From positions 1 to 64,000 of the forward strand of contig NZ_BDQK01000015.1 of assembly GCF_003864295.1 (NCBI RefSeq): DNA of 64,000 nt, in the 5' to 3' direction. Shown here in pieces: positions 52,814-61,425 of this stretch. Position numbers and translations under genes: made by a program. The DNA is from Aphanothece sacrum FPU1. Lineage in GTDB: Bacteria > Cyanobacteriota > Cyanobacteriia > Cyanobacteriales > Microcystaceae. A model generated the notes under the pieces. That model searched no databases. It saw only the letters and a list, made by a program, of their open reading frames with translations, and was not told where the DNA came from. The first letter of the stretch is position 1. Each line of letters opens with the position of its first letter.

Positions 52814-53254
52814 TTACGACTTTTTGCTTAAGGATGTCAACATAGCAATGATTCCTTGCAAATTATCTAGGGAATTTTGGGAATTCAAAGGGGATGCGAT
52901 CGCTTTAGGCCAGATAAATTGTTGTAATTCCTGGCTTGTTGCTGTCTGTTGGGTAATGGTCAGTTGCTGTTGAGCGTCCACCGCATTCTGCACCAACATA
53001 GACATAGACTGAGAAAACATTTGATAACCACTCCCCATGGCCATAGCAGGAGACTCAGCATTAGAAGGAATCACCGTAGGAGTTAAAGTTGGCTGATCAG
53101 AAGGTTCCTCGTCACATGGTTGATCATCATCAACCCTAGTTTCAACTTGCACTTCCACAGTGACATCACCAAACTCAAATATTTCTGAGGTTACTTCCGT
53201 TCTCTCCCGATTATGATCACCCAAGTCCAACTTTTCTGAATTGATTTCAGTCAT
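52814..53254 (-). CDS. Reb-family protein with an acidic N-terminal extension
   Basis: 146 residues. An acidic region of about 70 residues (VEVQVETRVDDDQPCDEEPS) replaces the ITDAV block. The rest has SPAMAMGSGYQMFSQSMSML and VQNAVDAQQQLTITQQTATS, the Reb helix. The Asp/Glu cluster might serve as a pH switch (inference, by analogy with acid-triggered R-bodies). Confidence 0.78.
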   Translation of the reverse strand: MTEINSEKLDLGDHNRERTEVTSEIFEFGDVTVEVQVETRVDDDQPCDEEPSDQPTLTPTVIPSNAESPAMAMGSGYQMFSQSMSMLVQNAVDAQQQLTITQQTATSQELQQFIWPKAIASPLNSQNSLDNLQGIIAMLTSLSKKS

Positions 53255-53444
53255 GATTGATCACCTAATTATGTGGGAAAAATGAATCGACCAAGGCGAA
53301 AGGTTTTTGATACTAGCCTCAATCCCGTTACAATATGGGGAGCAAGGTCAAAAAATATTCCTTTCGCCATTGACCCCGATTTTTCAGAACACAGTCTGAC
53401 AAACTCTTGAAAATAACGTCAAGATTAACTCAGACAGTAATTTA

Positions 53445-53792
53445 CTATGTAGCAGGTGGAGCAGATGGTTTGTTAATATCTTTAAGCGCAAGGGCAACAG
53501 CCAGAATATTAGCTAAGAGATCAGCAGTATCAGCCCCCATGGCTTTACTGGTAGCTGCTGCCATACTAGCGGTATCAACAGAGTACAGCAGACTAACCCC
53601 CTGGGTAGTAGCAGCCTGATGCACAATATTAGACTGTTGCTGAGCCGTAACAGCATTTTGGGCTGATAAACTCAACGATTGAGACATGGTTTGATAAAGA
53701 TTACTCATGGCCATAGCGGGAGAGTCACCAAGAACTTTCACGTTAGCCTGAGTAACCGCATCGGTAATTTGTGTGCTGACTGTATCTGCCAT
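53445..53792 (-). CDS. RebB-family R-body protein, tandem array copy 5
   Basis: 115 residues. TQITDAVTQANVKVLGDSPA, LYQTMSQSLSLSAQNAVTAQ, then HQAATTQGVSLLYSVDTASM. Last of the five-copy array (53445-55644). Ribosome-binding site GAGGAAATT directly before ATG, as in its sisters. Differs from sisters by a longer tail. Confidence 0.92.
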   Translation of the reverse strand: MADTVSTQITDAVTQANVKVLGDSPAMAMSNLYQTMSQSLSLSAQNAVTAQQQSNIVHQAATTQGVSLLYSVDTASMAAATSKAMGADTADLLANILAVALALKDINKPSAPPAT

Positions 53793-53926
53793 AATTTCCT
53801 CGAAAATTAACTATGGGTTTCATCACAGGACACCAAGGCATCAAGTGAACTTGACTAGAGTAATGACCAGTTACTCCCTTTAGTCCTAGATGGAAAACCT
53901 ATTGATGAATCTATAAGTGAAGCTAT

Positions 53927-54256
53927 TTAACCAGCATTTTTGAGAGCTTGAACAACCGATAGAATATTCGCTAAAACATCGGGAGTATCGGCTCTGAGGG
54001 ATTTACCAGTCGCTGAGGCAGTAGTCGCTGTGTCAATGGAGTACAGCAAGCTCACCCCCTGGGTGGTGGTGGTTTGATGGACAATATTAGACTGTTGTTG
54101 AGCCGTCACAGCATTTTGGGCTGATAAACTCAACGATTGGGACATGGTTTGGTACAGATTACTCAAAGCCATGGCGGGAGATTCCGCAAGAACTTTCACA
54201 TTGGCTTGAGTTACTGCATCAGTGATCATTGTGCTGACTGTTTCTGGGGCTGCCAT
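53927..54256 (-). CDS. RebB-family R-body protein, tandem array copy 4
   Basis: 109 residues. TMITDAVTQANVKVLAESPA core with AQNAVTAQQQSNIVHQTTTT and the tail ALRADTP-like SLRADTPDVLANILSVVQAL. Ribosome-binding site GAGGAAATT. Very like the 54388 product. Confidence 0.92.
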   Translation of the reverse strand: MAAPETVSTMITDAVTQANVKVLAESPAMALSNLYQTMSQSLSLSAQNAVTAQQQSNIVHQTTTTQGVSLLYSIDTATTASATGKSLRADTPDVLANILSVVQALKNAG

Positions 54257-54387
54257 AATTTCCTCTTAATTTAAAATGATTTCATCACAGGACACAAAAA
54301 TTTAAGGTGAGGCACAGGCGTAATCATCGCTCTTGTACTCTTTTATTTTAGATGTGTGACCGATTGATGAACACATCAAGAGGCTAT

Positions 54388-54708
54388 TTAACCATTTTTG
54401 AGAGCTTGAACAACGGATAGAATATTGGCTAAAACATCGGGAGTATCAGCCCGTAATGCTTTTCCCGATGCTGATGCCGTTGTTGCTGTTCCCATGGAGT
54501 ACAGTAAGCTCACCCCTTGGGTGGTGGTTGTCTGATGGACAATATTAGACTGTTGTTGAGCCGTCACAGCATTTTGGGCTGATAAACTCAAGGATTGAGA
54601 AATGGTTTGGTACAGGTTACTCAAAGCCATGGCAGGAGATTCCGCAAGAACCTTCACATTGGCTTGAGTTACTGCATCGGTGATCACTGTGCTGACTGTA
54701 TTTGCCAT
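54388..54708 (-). CDS. RebB-family R-body protein, tandem array copy 3
   Basis: 106 residues. TVITDAVTQANVKVLAESPA core, HQTTTTQGVSLLYSMGTATT and ALRADTPDVLANILSVVQAL tail. Ribosome-binding site GAGGAAATT. Spacers on both sides contain a shared CCAGTTA(C/T)TCCCTTTAGTC block. Confidence 0.92.
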   Translation of the reverse strand: MANTVSTVITDAVTQANVKVLAESPAMALSNLYQTISQSLSLSAQNAVTAQQQSNIVHQTTTTQGVSLLYSMGTATTASASGKALRADTPDVLANILSVVQALKNG

Positions 54709-54843
54709 AATTTCCTCTAAATTAATAATGGTTGTTCACTACTAGGCACACAAAAAACTAAAGATATGGTATAAATAAGTTATGACCAGTTATTCCCTTT
54801 AGTCTTAGATGTGTTACCCGTTGTTGAACGCATCGGCCAATGA

Positions 54844-55173
54844 CTAACCTATATCTTTGAGAGCTTCCACAACTCCCAAGATACTCCCTAAGACATCAGG
54901 GGTATCAGCCCGTAATGCCTTTCCAGATGCTGAGCCAAGACTGGCTGTGTCCACAGAGTACAACAGACTAACTCCCTGAGTGGTGGTTGTCTGATGGATG
55001 ATATTGGACTGCTGCTGGGCCGTCACAGAATTTTGGGCTGATAAGCTCAAGGATTGAGAAACGGTTTGGTAAAGGTTACTCAATGCCATTGCTGGTGATT
55101 CAGCAAGAACCTTTACATTGGCTTGAGTAACAGCATCAGTCACTTGTGTGCTGACTATTTCTGGAGCTGCCAT
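54844..55173 (-). CDS. RebB-family R-body protein, tandem array copy 2
   Basis: 109 residues from ATG 55173, chosen because GAGGAAATT lies directly before it as in the sisters; an upstream ATG at 55218 adds 15 unlike residues. TQVTDAVTQANVKVLAESPA core, SAQNSVTAQQQSNIIHQTTT, and tail ALRADTPDVLGSILGVVEAL. Confidence 0.92.
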   Translation of the reverse strand: MAAPEIVSTQVTDAVTQANVKVLAESPAMALSNLYQTVSQSLSLSAQNSVTAQQQSNIIHQTTTTQGVSLLYSVDTASLGSASGKALRADTPDVLGSILGVVEALKDIG

Positions 55174-55305
55174 AATTTCCTCGTAAATTAACGGATGGTT
55201 ATTCCATATAGAACCCAAAACACTAAATATGGGGTATCATGAGTCATGACCCGTGACAACCTTTAGTATTAAAATGGGTTATCTAGGAAGAAACAAAGCC
55301 TAAGC

Positions 55306-55644
55306 TTATTTTTTACCGCCGACATCTTTAAGAGCTTCCACAACTCCCAAGATACTCGCCAAGACATCGGGGGTATCAGCCCGTAATGCTTTGCTAGAAG
55401 CCGAACCCAGAGCAGCAGTGTCCACAGAGTACAACAGGCTAACTCCTTGAGTGGTGGTAGCTTGATGGACAATATTGGACTGTTGTTGAGAGGTCACAGC
55501 ATTTTGGGCTGATAAACTCAAGGATTGGGAAATGGTTTGATAAAGATTACTCAAAGCCATTGCAGGAGAGTCACCAAGGACTTTCACATTAGCTTGAGTA
55601 ACCGCATCAGTAATTTGTGTGCTTACTGTTTCTGGAGCTGCCAT
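55306..55644 (-). CDS. RebB-family R-body protein, tandem array copy 1
   Basis: 112 residues. TQITDAVTQANVKVLGDSPA core, LYQTISQSLSLSAQNAVTSQ and tail ALRADTPDVLASILGVVEAL then GGKK. First gene of the array in the transcribed direction. Ribosome-binding site GAGGAAATT. Confidence 0.92.
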   Translation of the reverse strand: MAAPETVSTQITDAVTQANVKVLGDSPAMALSNLYQTISQSLSLSAQNAVTSQQQSNIVHQATTTQGVSLLYSVDTAALGSASSKALRADTPDVLASILGVVEALKDVGGKK

Positions 55645-55849
55645 AATTTCCTCGACAATTAACTATGGTTAGTTAGACTCGATGAATGAGTCGAGTGGGA
55701 GTTATTCTCCTTATCGATCAAAGGTATCAAGATTAACTCTATTGAGTAAGTAGATACATCTTGGATGCCCTATTCACCAGTCTAAATACAAAACGAATTA
55801 AGCCAGATTATTGTGAATTTTTCAGATTGAAAAATTTTTGGTAGACCCC
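55645..55849. promoter_or_regulatory. Promoter region upstream of the reb array
   Basis: The region between the first reb ATG and the tRNA-Arg promoter must hold the array promoter, read leftwards. A short inverted pair ACTCGATGAATGAGTCGAGT lies at 55677-55696. Confidence 0.45.
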
Positions 55850-55879
55850 TTGCCAAATTAATTGGGGTTATGCTATAAT
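55850..55879 (+). promoter_or_regulatory. Promoter of tRNA-Arg
   Basis: TTGCCA at 55850-55855, 18 bases, then TATAAT at 55874-55879 with an extended TG at 55871-55872. The tRNA starts 23 bases after the -10 box. Confidence 0.75.
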
Positions 55880-55901
55880 TAGTGATGGTAGACAATAATA
55901 A

Positions 55902-55974
55902 GGGCTTGTAGCTTAGTGGATAGAGCGCGTGGCTACGGACCACGAGGTCGGGGGTTCGAATCCCTCCAAGCCCG
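55902..55974 (+). tRNA. tRNA-Arg (anticodon ACG)
   Basis: 73 nt. Acceptor GGGCTTG/CAAGCCC, anticodon arm CGTGG-CTACGGA-CCACG with ACG, and T arm GGGGG-TTCGAAT-CCCTC. Discriminator G; CCA not encoded. A34 would be edited to inosine by TadA. Confidence 0.97.
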
Positions 55975-56050
55975 TGATTATGGTAGAAGTCAGAAGTTCT
56001 TTATGGGCTTCCGACTCCTCATGATTTTGAGTTATTTCTCCCTCCTCCCC

Positions 56051-56114
56051 GTAGGGGCGGGTTTTTCACAAAATTTAAGATTATAACAAGTATGTTAGAT
56101 AAACCCGCCCCTAC
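56051..56114. repeat. Family E inverted-repeat element (GTAGGGGCGGGTTT)
   Basis: GTAGGGGCGGGTTT at the left pairs perfectly with AAACCCGCCCCTAC at the right, 64 bases in all. Related copies at 40586-40752 and 61203-61266. Confidence 0.88.
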
Positions 56115-56126
56115 ACCCAGTCGATA

Positions 56127-57197
56127 TTAGTGGTGTTTTGGTGGACGTACAGCAGGAGAGGGTCTGATAGGACCCAAAATCTGGTTTAGTAGCCGTAACT
56201 GTTCTGGGGTTCCCATACAAATGAGTAAGTCTCCGGCCATTAATTGGGTTTCTCCTGTAGGTCCCCCAATTAAACTACCTTCAGAACGACGAATGGCTAA
56301 GACTAAAGCCCCTGATTGTAATCTGAGTTTAGCTTCGCTGAGAGTTTGTCCCACACAAGGACAAAATCGGGGGTCGATAAGAAATTCTTCCATGTAGAAT
56401 GCTCTATCTGTCCCGGTTAAAATTCCGTCTACAAAGTCCATGACTTGAGGACGCAATGCGGCGGCGGCTAATCGTCTTCCTCCAGTAATAAAGGGAGAAA
56501 CTACCGCATCTGCTCCGGCTCTTTGTAATTTTAGCACGGCTTCTTCCGTACTTGCACGAGCGATAGCTCGTATTTTGGGATTTAAGGTTTTAGCAGATAA
56601 GACAGTATAGAGGTTTTCTGCATCGGAAGTCAAGGCAGATACTAAACAAACTGCTTTGTCAATTTTAGCATTAATCAGAGATTCGTCAAGAGTAGCATCC
56701 CCTTGAATAACAATATAGCCGAGTAATTTCGCTTCTTCGGCGGGTTCAGGACGTGATTCAATAATAATAAAGGGAATTTCTTCGGACATAAATTCTAAGG
56801 CTACATGATGTGCTGTACGTCCGAAACCACAGATTATACAATGATGTTCTAAGGTATCTATCACTTTTTTCTCCTGTCGTTGTTTAATGCCTTCTTGAAA
56901 ATATCCTTGAATTAATGCTTCGGTTAACCTATTAAGAATATATCCAATAGTAATGACTCCTGTTAAAATTAGGGCAATGGTAAACAAGCGAGACTTATCA
57001 TCGAGGGGATGTACTTCCATGAACCCCACTGTTGATAATGTAATCATGGTCATGTAAGCTGCTTCTATAAATGACCACTTTTCTAATAACCAATACCAAC
57101 AAGTTCCGCTTAAAAAAACACTCCCTAACACTAATGCACCAGCGATTAATTCTTTTCGTAAGCGTCGGTATTTTTTTTCAAATGAATAAACGGTCAT
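56127..57197 (-). CDS. Two-helix K+ channel with RCK (TrkA-N/TrkA-C) domains
   Basis: 356 residues. Two membrane helices flank a pore loop with the filter sequence TLSTVGFMEVHP (55-64), unlike the common TVGYGD. The RCK domain starts ICGFGRTAHH (124-131) with a Rossmann GxGxxA, then a TrkA-C domain (about 255-345). Predicted ligand-gated potassium channel of the plasma or thylakoid membrane. The TVGFME filter could alter selectivity. Confidence 0.9.
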   Translation of the reverse strand: MTVYSFEKKYRRLRKELIAGALVLGSVFLSGTCWYWLLEKWSFIEAAYMTMITLSTVGFMEVHPLDDKSRLFTIALILTGVITIGYILNRLTEALIQGYFQEGIKQRQEKKVIDTLEHHCIICGFGRTAHHVALEFMSEEIPFIIIESRPEPAEEAKLLGYIVIQGDATLDESLINAKIDKAVCLVSALTSDAENLYTVLSAKTLNPKIRAIARASTEEAVLKLQRAGADAVVSPFITGGRRLAAAALRPQVMDFVDGILTGTDRAFYMEEFLIDPRFCPCVGQTLSEAKLRLQSGALVLAIRRSEGSLIGGPTGETQLMAGDLLICMGTPEQLRLLNQILGPIRPSPAVRPPKHH

Positions 57198-57246
57198 TTC
57201 CCCTCACTTGCTTTAATTAATAAGCAATAAGTTACCAATAATAAGG

Positions 57247-57437
57247 GTTCTACCAGACAAATTATGCTAAACTAAATAATTAATGAAAGGCTAAAGCCTT
57301 ATTCTATAGAAACGAAGTCCGATGAGCGCAGACTAAATTATAAGTTGCGTAGGCAACTTTTGTTTGTATAGCTTAACTCTGAGCGAGTTAAAGTCTATTA
57401 TCTGTGATCATTTAACATAACTTGTCCGGTAGAACCC
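57247..57437. repeat. Complete family A MITE
   Basis: GGTTCTACCAGACAAATTATG at the left (first 20 bases quoted as GGTTCTACCAGACAAATTAT) and CATAACTTGTCCGGTAGAACC at the right (ending TAGAACC at 57437) are inverted ends. Interior hairpins TTGCGTAGGCAA and ACTCTGAGCGAGTT. The best-preserved copy, about 190 bases, non-coding. Confidence 0.9.
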
Positions 57438-57498
57438 AAAAAATTAAGATATGAGAAATAGCCGATAGTAGTTTACGTTTGGTTGAATCGTCACTCAT
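57412..57498 (-). pseudogene. Small membrane-protein gene truncated by a MITE
   Basis: From ATG 57498 with a strong AGGAG ribosome-binding site, the frame reads MSDDSTKRKLLSAISHILIF and then enters the family A element, stopping at 57412-57414 after 28 codons. The start recalls short DUF4870/Tic20-like membrane proteins (KRKLLSAISHxxxF), but the identity is tentative. The native 3' part is missing. Confidence 0.5.
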
Positions 57499-57762
57499 AA
57501 AAACTCCTGATTAATCATAAACCTATTTATAACAATTATCCATAAAGTTTCATCTAGTATAGCCAAAATTTTATTAAGAATTAAAGGAATTGCTAATTAG
57601 TTAACCTATTCTAAAAAAATCTTAATGAACTGTTAACTTAAAATTAACTTATACCTCAGTGTAACCTATAGGGTCAATTGATGAATTAACCCTACTTAAA
57701 TATTTAATTAGTAGAATTATTGGTGGGCGGAATATACACCCACCAATAGGATAATGACGGCT
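57499..57762. other. Gap before argD
   Basis: AT-rich, with the inverted pair TGGGCGGAA...CCACCCAC-like at 57722-57746 (GGTGGGCGG / CACCCACC) near the argD stop, a possible terminator. No ORF. Confidence 0.45.
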
Positions 57763-59043
57763 TTAAACATTCAGCTTAGCGACTACTTTTTCTAAGAGTT
57801 TGGCAGCTTGATCAACCTCAGCTTCAGAGACAATTAAAGGAGGAACAAATCGTAAAACTTTTGGACCCGCAGGGGCTAATAATAATCCTTCTTCCATAGC
57901 CGCTTTAACGATGTCTAAAGAGGTTAAAGAAATGGTTTCACTTAATTCAATGCCATTAATTAAACCCCAACCTCTAACATCTGTAAATAGGTTAGGATAA
58001 GCACTAGCGATCGCTCGTAAACGACTGCGTAATTGTTCTCCTCGTTGTTGAACATTTTGCAGAATATTCTCTTTTTCAATAGTTTGTAACACGGTTAAAG
58101 CTGAGGCACAAACAAAAGGGTTTCCTCCAAATGTACTAGCATGAGTTCCTGGGGTGAAGACATTACAAAATTCTTTACACATCATCGCCCCGATAGGAAT
58201 ACCGCCAGCAAGTCCTTTTGCACTGGTAAAGATATCGGGTTCAACCCCTAAATGTTCGTATCCCCAGAGTTTACCAGAACGGCCTACCCCTACCTGCACT
58301 TCATCAAAGACAAGGAGAATACTATTTTCATCGCAAATTTTCCGTAGACGCAAGAAATAGTCTAACTGCCCTGGACGGATACCTCCTTCTCCTTGAAGGG
58401 GTTCCAACATAATGGCCGCGACTCGACTATTGCCTTCATCTAAGTCGGCGATCGCGTTTTCAACTGCTTTGATATCATTGTAAGGGACGTAAGCAAACCC
58501 AGGCACGAGGGGGTCAAAATCTTGTTGATACTTGGGTTGCCCAGTAGCGGTAACGGTGGCTAAGGTACGGCCATGAAAACTGGCTTTAGCGGTTAAAATG
58601 ACGGGTTTTTCCAGGAAATCTAAGACTGTATGGGCATATTTACGGATTAGTTTGATCGCTGCTTCATTAGCTTCGGCCCCTGAGTTACAGAAAAAGACCC
58701 GATCCGCACAAGAATGGTCTACAATCCACTTAGCTAAGGCTCCTTGTTCTGGGATATAGTAAAAGTTAGAAACGTGGTGTAGCTTTTGAATTTGTTGGGT
58801 TACAGTGGCGATTAAGGTAGGATGGGCATGGCCTAGGGTACAAGTAGCGATCCCTGCCACAAAATCGAGATATTCTTTGCCTTGGGTATCCCATAAACGA
58901 CATCCTTGACCTCGTTCCATAGCGATAGGAAACCGGCCATAGGTTTGCATGACGTAGCGGTCAAATTCTTGAGGGTCAAAAACTGGGTTCAAGGTAGACT
59001 CTGAGGGGATAAAGGGGGTGTCTAGTAGGGTATTTTGGCTCAC
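57763..59043 (-). CDS. argD: Acetylornithine aminotransferase
   Basis: 426 residues from GTG 59043, which has AGGAG eight bases upstream. Class III PLP aminotransferase: FCNSGAEANEAAIKLIRKYA, LVFDEVQVGVGRSGKLWGYE and the PLP Lys in FTSAKGLAGGIPIGAM. It makes N-acetylornithine in arginine synthesis. Confidence 0.96.
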   Translation of the reverse strand: MSQNTLLDTPFIPSESTLNPVFDPQEFDRYVMQTYGRFPIAMERGQGCRLWDTQGKEYLDFVAGIATCTLGHAHPTLIATVTQQIQKLHHVSNFYYIPEQGALAKWIVDHSCADRVFFCNSGAEANEAAIKLIRKYAHTVLDFLEKPVILTAKASFHGRTLATVTATGQPKYQQDFDPLVPGFAYVPYNDIKAVENAIADLDEGNSRVAAIMLEPLQGEGGIRPGQLDYFLRLRKICDENSILLVFDEVQVGVGRSGKLWGYEHLGVEPDIFTSAKGLAGGIPIGAMMCKEFCNVFTPGTHASTFGGNPFVCASALTVLQTIEKENILQNVQQRGEQLRSRLRAIASAYPNLFTDVRGWGLINGIELSETISLTSLDIVKAAMEEGLLLAPAGPKVLRFVPPLIVSEAEVDQAAKLLEKVVAKLNV

Positions 59044-59263
59044 AATTGGCTCCTGGGAAAAGTCATTTTACGCTTTATTCGCAATTGTAATCAGACTTAA
59101 GGACAAAGTTGGGGTTTGTTTAGTTTTTCCCTAGATTTTCATAGTAGCTAATTTTATAGTCAAACGAACAACCACTTTAAACTATTATAGCATGTTTTTT
59201 TGATAACATCAAATTTTGAGGATAACTTGTTAATAAAAATCTTGATTATTTGTTTTTCCTGAC

Positions 59264-59851
59264 TTAAACTTTAATGGAACTGGGTTCATCAAGGGCAGCA
59301 ATAATGCGATGACATCCTGAGTTGGGTTTAGCCCATTGATATTGATATTCTTGAGGATTTCCCCAACATAAACCTAGATACAATTCTGTTCTAGCAGCAT
59401 CAATTTCGGCCCATTCTACCTCTTGAACAAAATCTTCTAATGAGTCTAAAGAAATGGGACGATGACGATGAGCAGATAGCCAAAAATTCATGCCTTCTGT
59501 CATATCCCACCAAAAGTTTATCACGGACTTTTTAGCCTCTATTAAAGTTTCTTTATCTCCTGGAACAGCAATTAATTGATTATGGAGTTCTGGATAACTT
59601 AAAGAACGGTTTTGATAGTGACATTCACGCCAAATAATTCCTGACACCTGATGTTCTATTTGATATTTATGAATCTGACGACGAAAATCTTGATAAGCAA
59701 AGACTTTACCCATTTTTTCCATATTCAGGGCTTTGGCAATCACCGGATTATCGATACGATCTTCACAAGATAAGATAACTCTTTCTCCTTTCCAGGTGGC
59801 CCGTAATTCACTATCAAGAATTTTAATAAGTTGTTGAGTTGTATAGGTCAT
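59264..59851 (-). CDS. Cyanobacterial hypothetical protein
   Basis: 195 residues, mixed alpha/beta, rich in Trp and His. No motif recognised; features are FQ-like KVFAYQDFRRQIHKYQI, SGIIWRECHYQN and ISLDSLEDFVQEVEWAEIDA. No signal or membrane segment. Single gene preceded by tandem heptamer repeats. Real by codon bias and length. Confidence 0.6.
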   Translation of the reverse strand: MTYTTQQLIKILDSELRATWKGERVILSCEDRIDNPVIAKALNMEKMGKVFAYQDFRRQIHKYQIEHQVSGIIWRECHYQNRSLSYPELHNQLIAVPGDKETLIEAKKSVINFWWDMTEGMNFWLSAHRHRPISLDSLEDFVQEVEWAEIDAARTELYLGLCWGNPQEYQYQWAKPNSGCHRIIAALDEPSSIKV

Positions 59852-59853
59852 TT

Positions 59854-59948
59854 CAGTTACCAGTTATCAGTTACTACAGCAAACAAGTCGGTAGCTTGAA
59901 CAGTTATCAGTTATCAGTTATCAGTTAAAAGTTTTGATAACTGTTCAC
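59854..59948. repeat. Short tandem repeat of CAGTTAT/CAGTTATCAGTTATC
   Basis: Heptamer-type tandem repeats (CAGTTAT) at 59854-59870 and 59900-59925, with a stem to GATAACTGTTCACTG. It has the form of the short tandemly repeated sequences of cyanobacteria. Confidence 0.75.
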
Positions 59949-60183
59949 TGTTTTACATCCCCTTGAAAGAGGCGGATTGAAACCTCTTTTTTTTGTCATG
60001 ATACAATCAGCCCTAGCAAATTAGATGTATTTTAAAGGTGACTTTTGGATCATCCTGTTCCTAGTGTATACATAATTTCTCAAATTGATCATATTTTTAA
60101 GGAATGGCTTATCATAGACAGTTCTTTTTGCTACAATCTTTTATACTTGGTGTAAATAGATACTATTTCTTTTCGAAAAACTT

Positions 60184-61188
60184 ATGCAAAGCAGTCAAAT
60201 TCGTCTTAATAAAGCGACGGGAGAATGGGTTATTTATGCACCAAGTCGTCGTAAACGTCCCCAAGATTTTCAACAAGCTTGTCAAGAAAAATCCCTAGTT
60301 GATCATTCTCAGGATACTTGTCCTTTTTGTCATCAAAATAATGCTCATCCTGAACCAAGTATTTTAGAAATGTTCAATTCTGAGTCTACAAATTGGCAAA
60401 CTAGAGTAGTATCTAATAAATTTCCTGCACTGAATTTTTATGAAAATCCTAAGCGAATATTAGAAGGAATTTATATGACTATACCTGGTTATGGTCATCA
60501 TGAGGTAGTGATAGAAAGTCCTGACCATCAACTAACTATTGCTACTATGTCGGTATGGGAAATTGAGATAATTATTGAAACTTACCGTCAACGTTATTTA
60601 AAATTAATGGCTGATCCTAAAATTATGATGGTTATTATTTTTAGGAATCATGGTCAGGGGGCTGGTGCTTCTTTGCGTCATCCCCATTCTCAAATTATTG
60701 CTACCAGTATTGTTCCCAGTCATAGACGTATTCAAGAAGCGGAAGCACAACGCTATTTTGACCATTGGGCTGAGTGTGTTTATTGTCATATATTAAACTT
60801 TGAAATTGAAGAGCAAAAAAGAATAATTGTTGAAAATGATTTATTTGTCGCTTTTGTTCCTTTTGCGGCAGAAGTTCCTTTTGAAATTTGGATTATTCCT
60901 AGACATCATCAAGCAGATTTTGGGAGTATTACACCGGAAGAAAAGACGGCTTTTGCTATGATCTTAAAAGATGTGTTAAGTCGTTTATATAATAAATTAA
61001 ATAATCCTGATTACAATTATGTAATTAATACTGCCGCTCGCTACAAAGCAGAAGAACCTCAGTTACATTGGTATTGTCAAATCAGACCCCGTTTAACCAC
61101 TCCTGCCGGATTTGAATTAGGGTCTGGAATGAGTATTAATCCTTCAATTCCTGAAGCTGATGCAGCGTTTTTAAGGATGAATAATTAG
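60184..61188 (+). CDS. galT: Galactose-1-phosphate uridylyltransferase
   Basis: 334 residues of HIT fold. CPFCHQNN (zinc), FRNHGQGAGASLRHPHSQII with the active-site His-Pro-His, and a second zinc-like CVYCH. It exchanges UMP between UDP-glucose and galactose-1-phosphate. No other Leloir gene is near. Cyanobacterial members may act on other sugar phosphates. Confidence 0.9.
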   Translation: MQSSQIRLNKATGEWVIYAPSRRKRPQDFQQACQEKSLVDHSQDTCPFCHQNNAHPEPSILEMFNSESTNWQTRVVSNKFPALNFYENPKRILEGIYMTIPGYGHHEVVIESPDHQLTIATMSVWEIEIIIETYRQRYLKLMADPKIMMVIIFRNHGQGAGASLRHPHSQIIATSIVPSHRRIQEAEAQRYFDHWAECVYCHILNFEIEEQKRIIVENDLFVAFVPFAAEVPFEIWIIPRHHQADFGSITPEEKTAFAMILKDVLSRLYNKLNNPDYNYVINTAARYKAEEPQLHWYCQIRPRLTTPAGFELGSGMSINPSIPEADAAFLRMNN

Positions 61189-61202
61189 CAATGTAAAAAA
61201 AA

Positions 61203-61284
61203 ACAGGGCGGGTTTATCTAGTTTTTTGGTGAGAATCATTGATTTATGTAAAAAACCCGCCCCTACAAAACCTGCCCCTACAAA
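61203..61284. repeat. Family E repeat cluster
   Basis: CAGGGCGGGTTTATC, then AAAACCCGCCCCTAC and AAACCTGCCCCTAC. Shares GAGAATCATTGATTTATGTA with the 40586 cluster. Confidence 0.75.
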
Positions 61285-61425
61285 TTTGATATAATTAATT
61301 TTCTCTACCTACTTTATAATCCCTGCCTACTTATGAATCATTTGTGACAAAAATTTGGGTCAAATTAATATATAATGGTAAGTAAGCAACTAAATTCTTG
61401 ATTTATTACTCATTAGGTTTAATCT

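Noticed and set aside
59854-59948. Tandem CAGTTAT repeats considered as a CRISPR array
   Set aside because: Units of about seven bases without spacers, typical of cyanobacterial short tandem repeats.
60104-60298. Plus-strand ORF overlapping the galT start
   Set aside because: Out of frame with galT, AT-rich upstream half and no ribosome-binding site.
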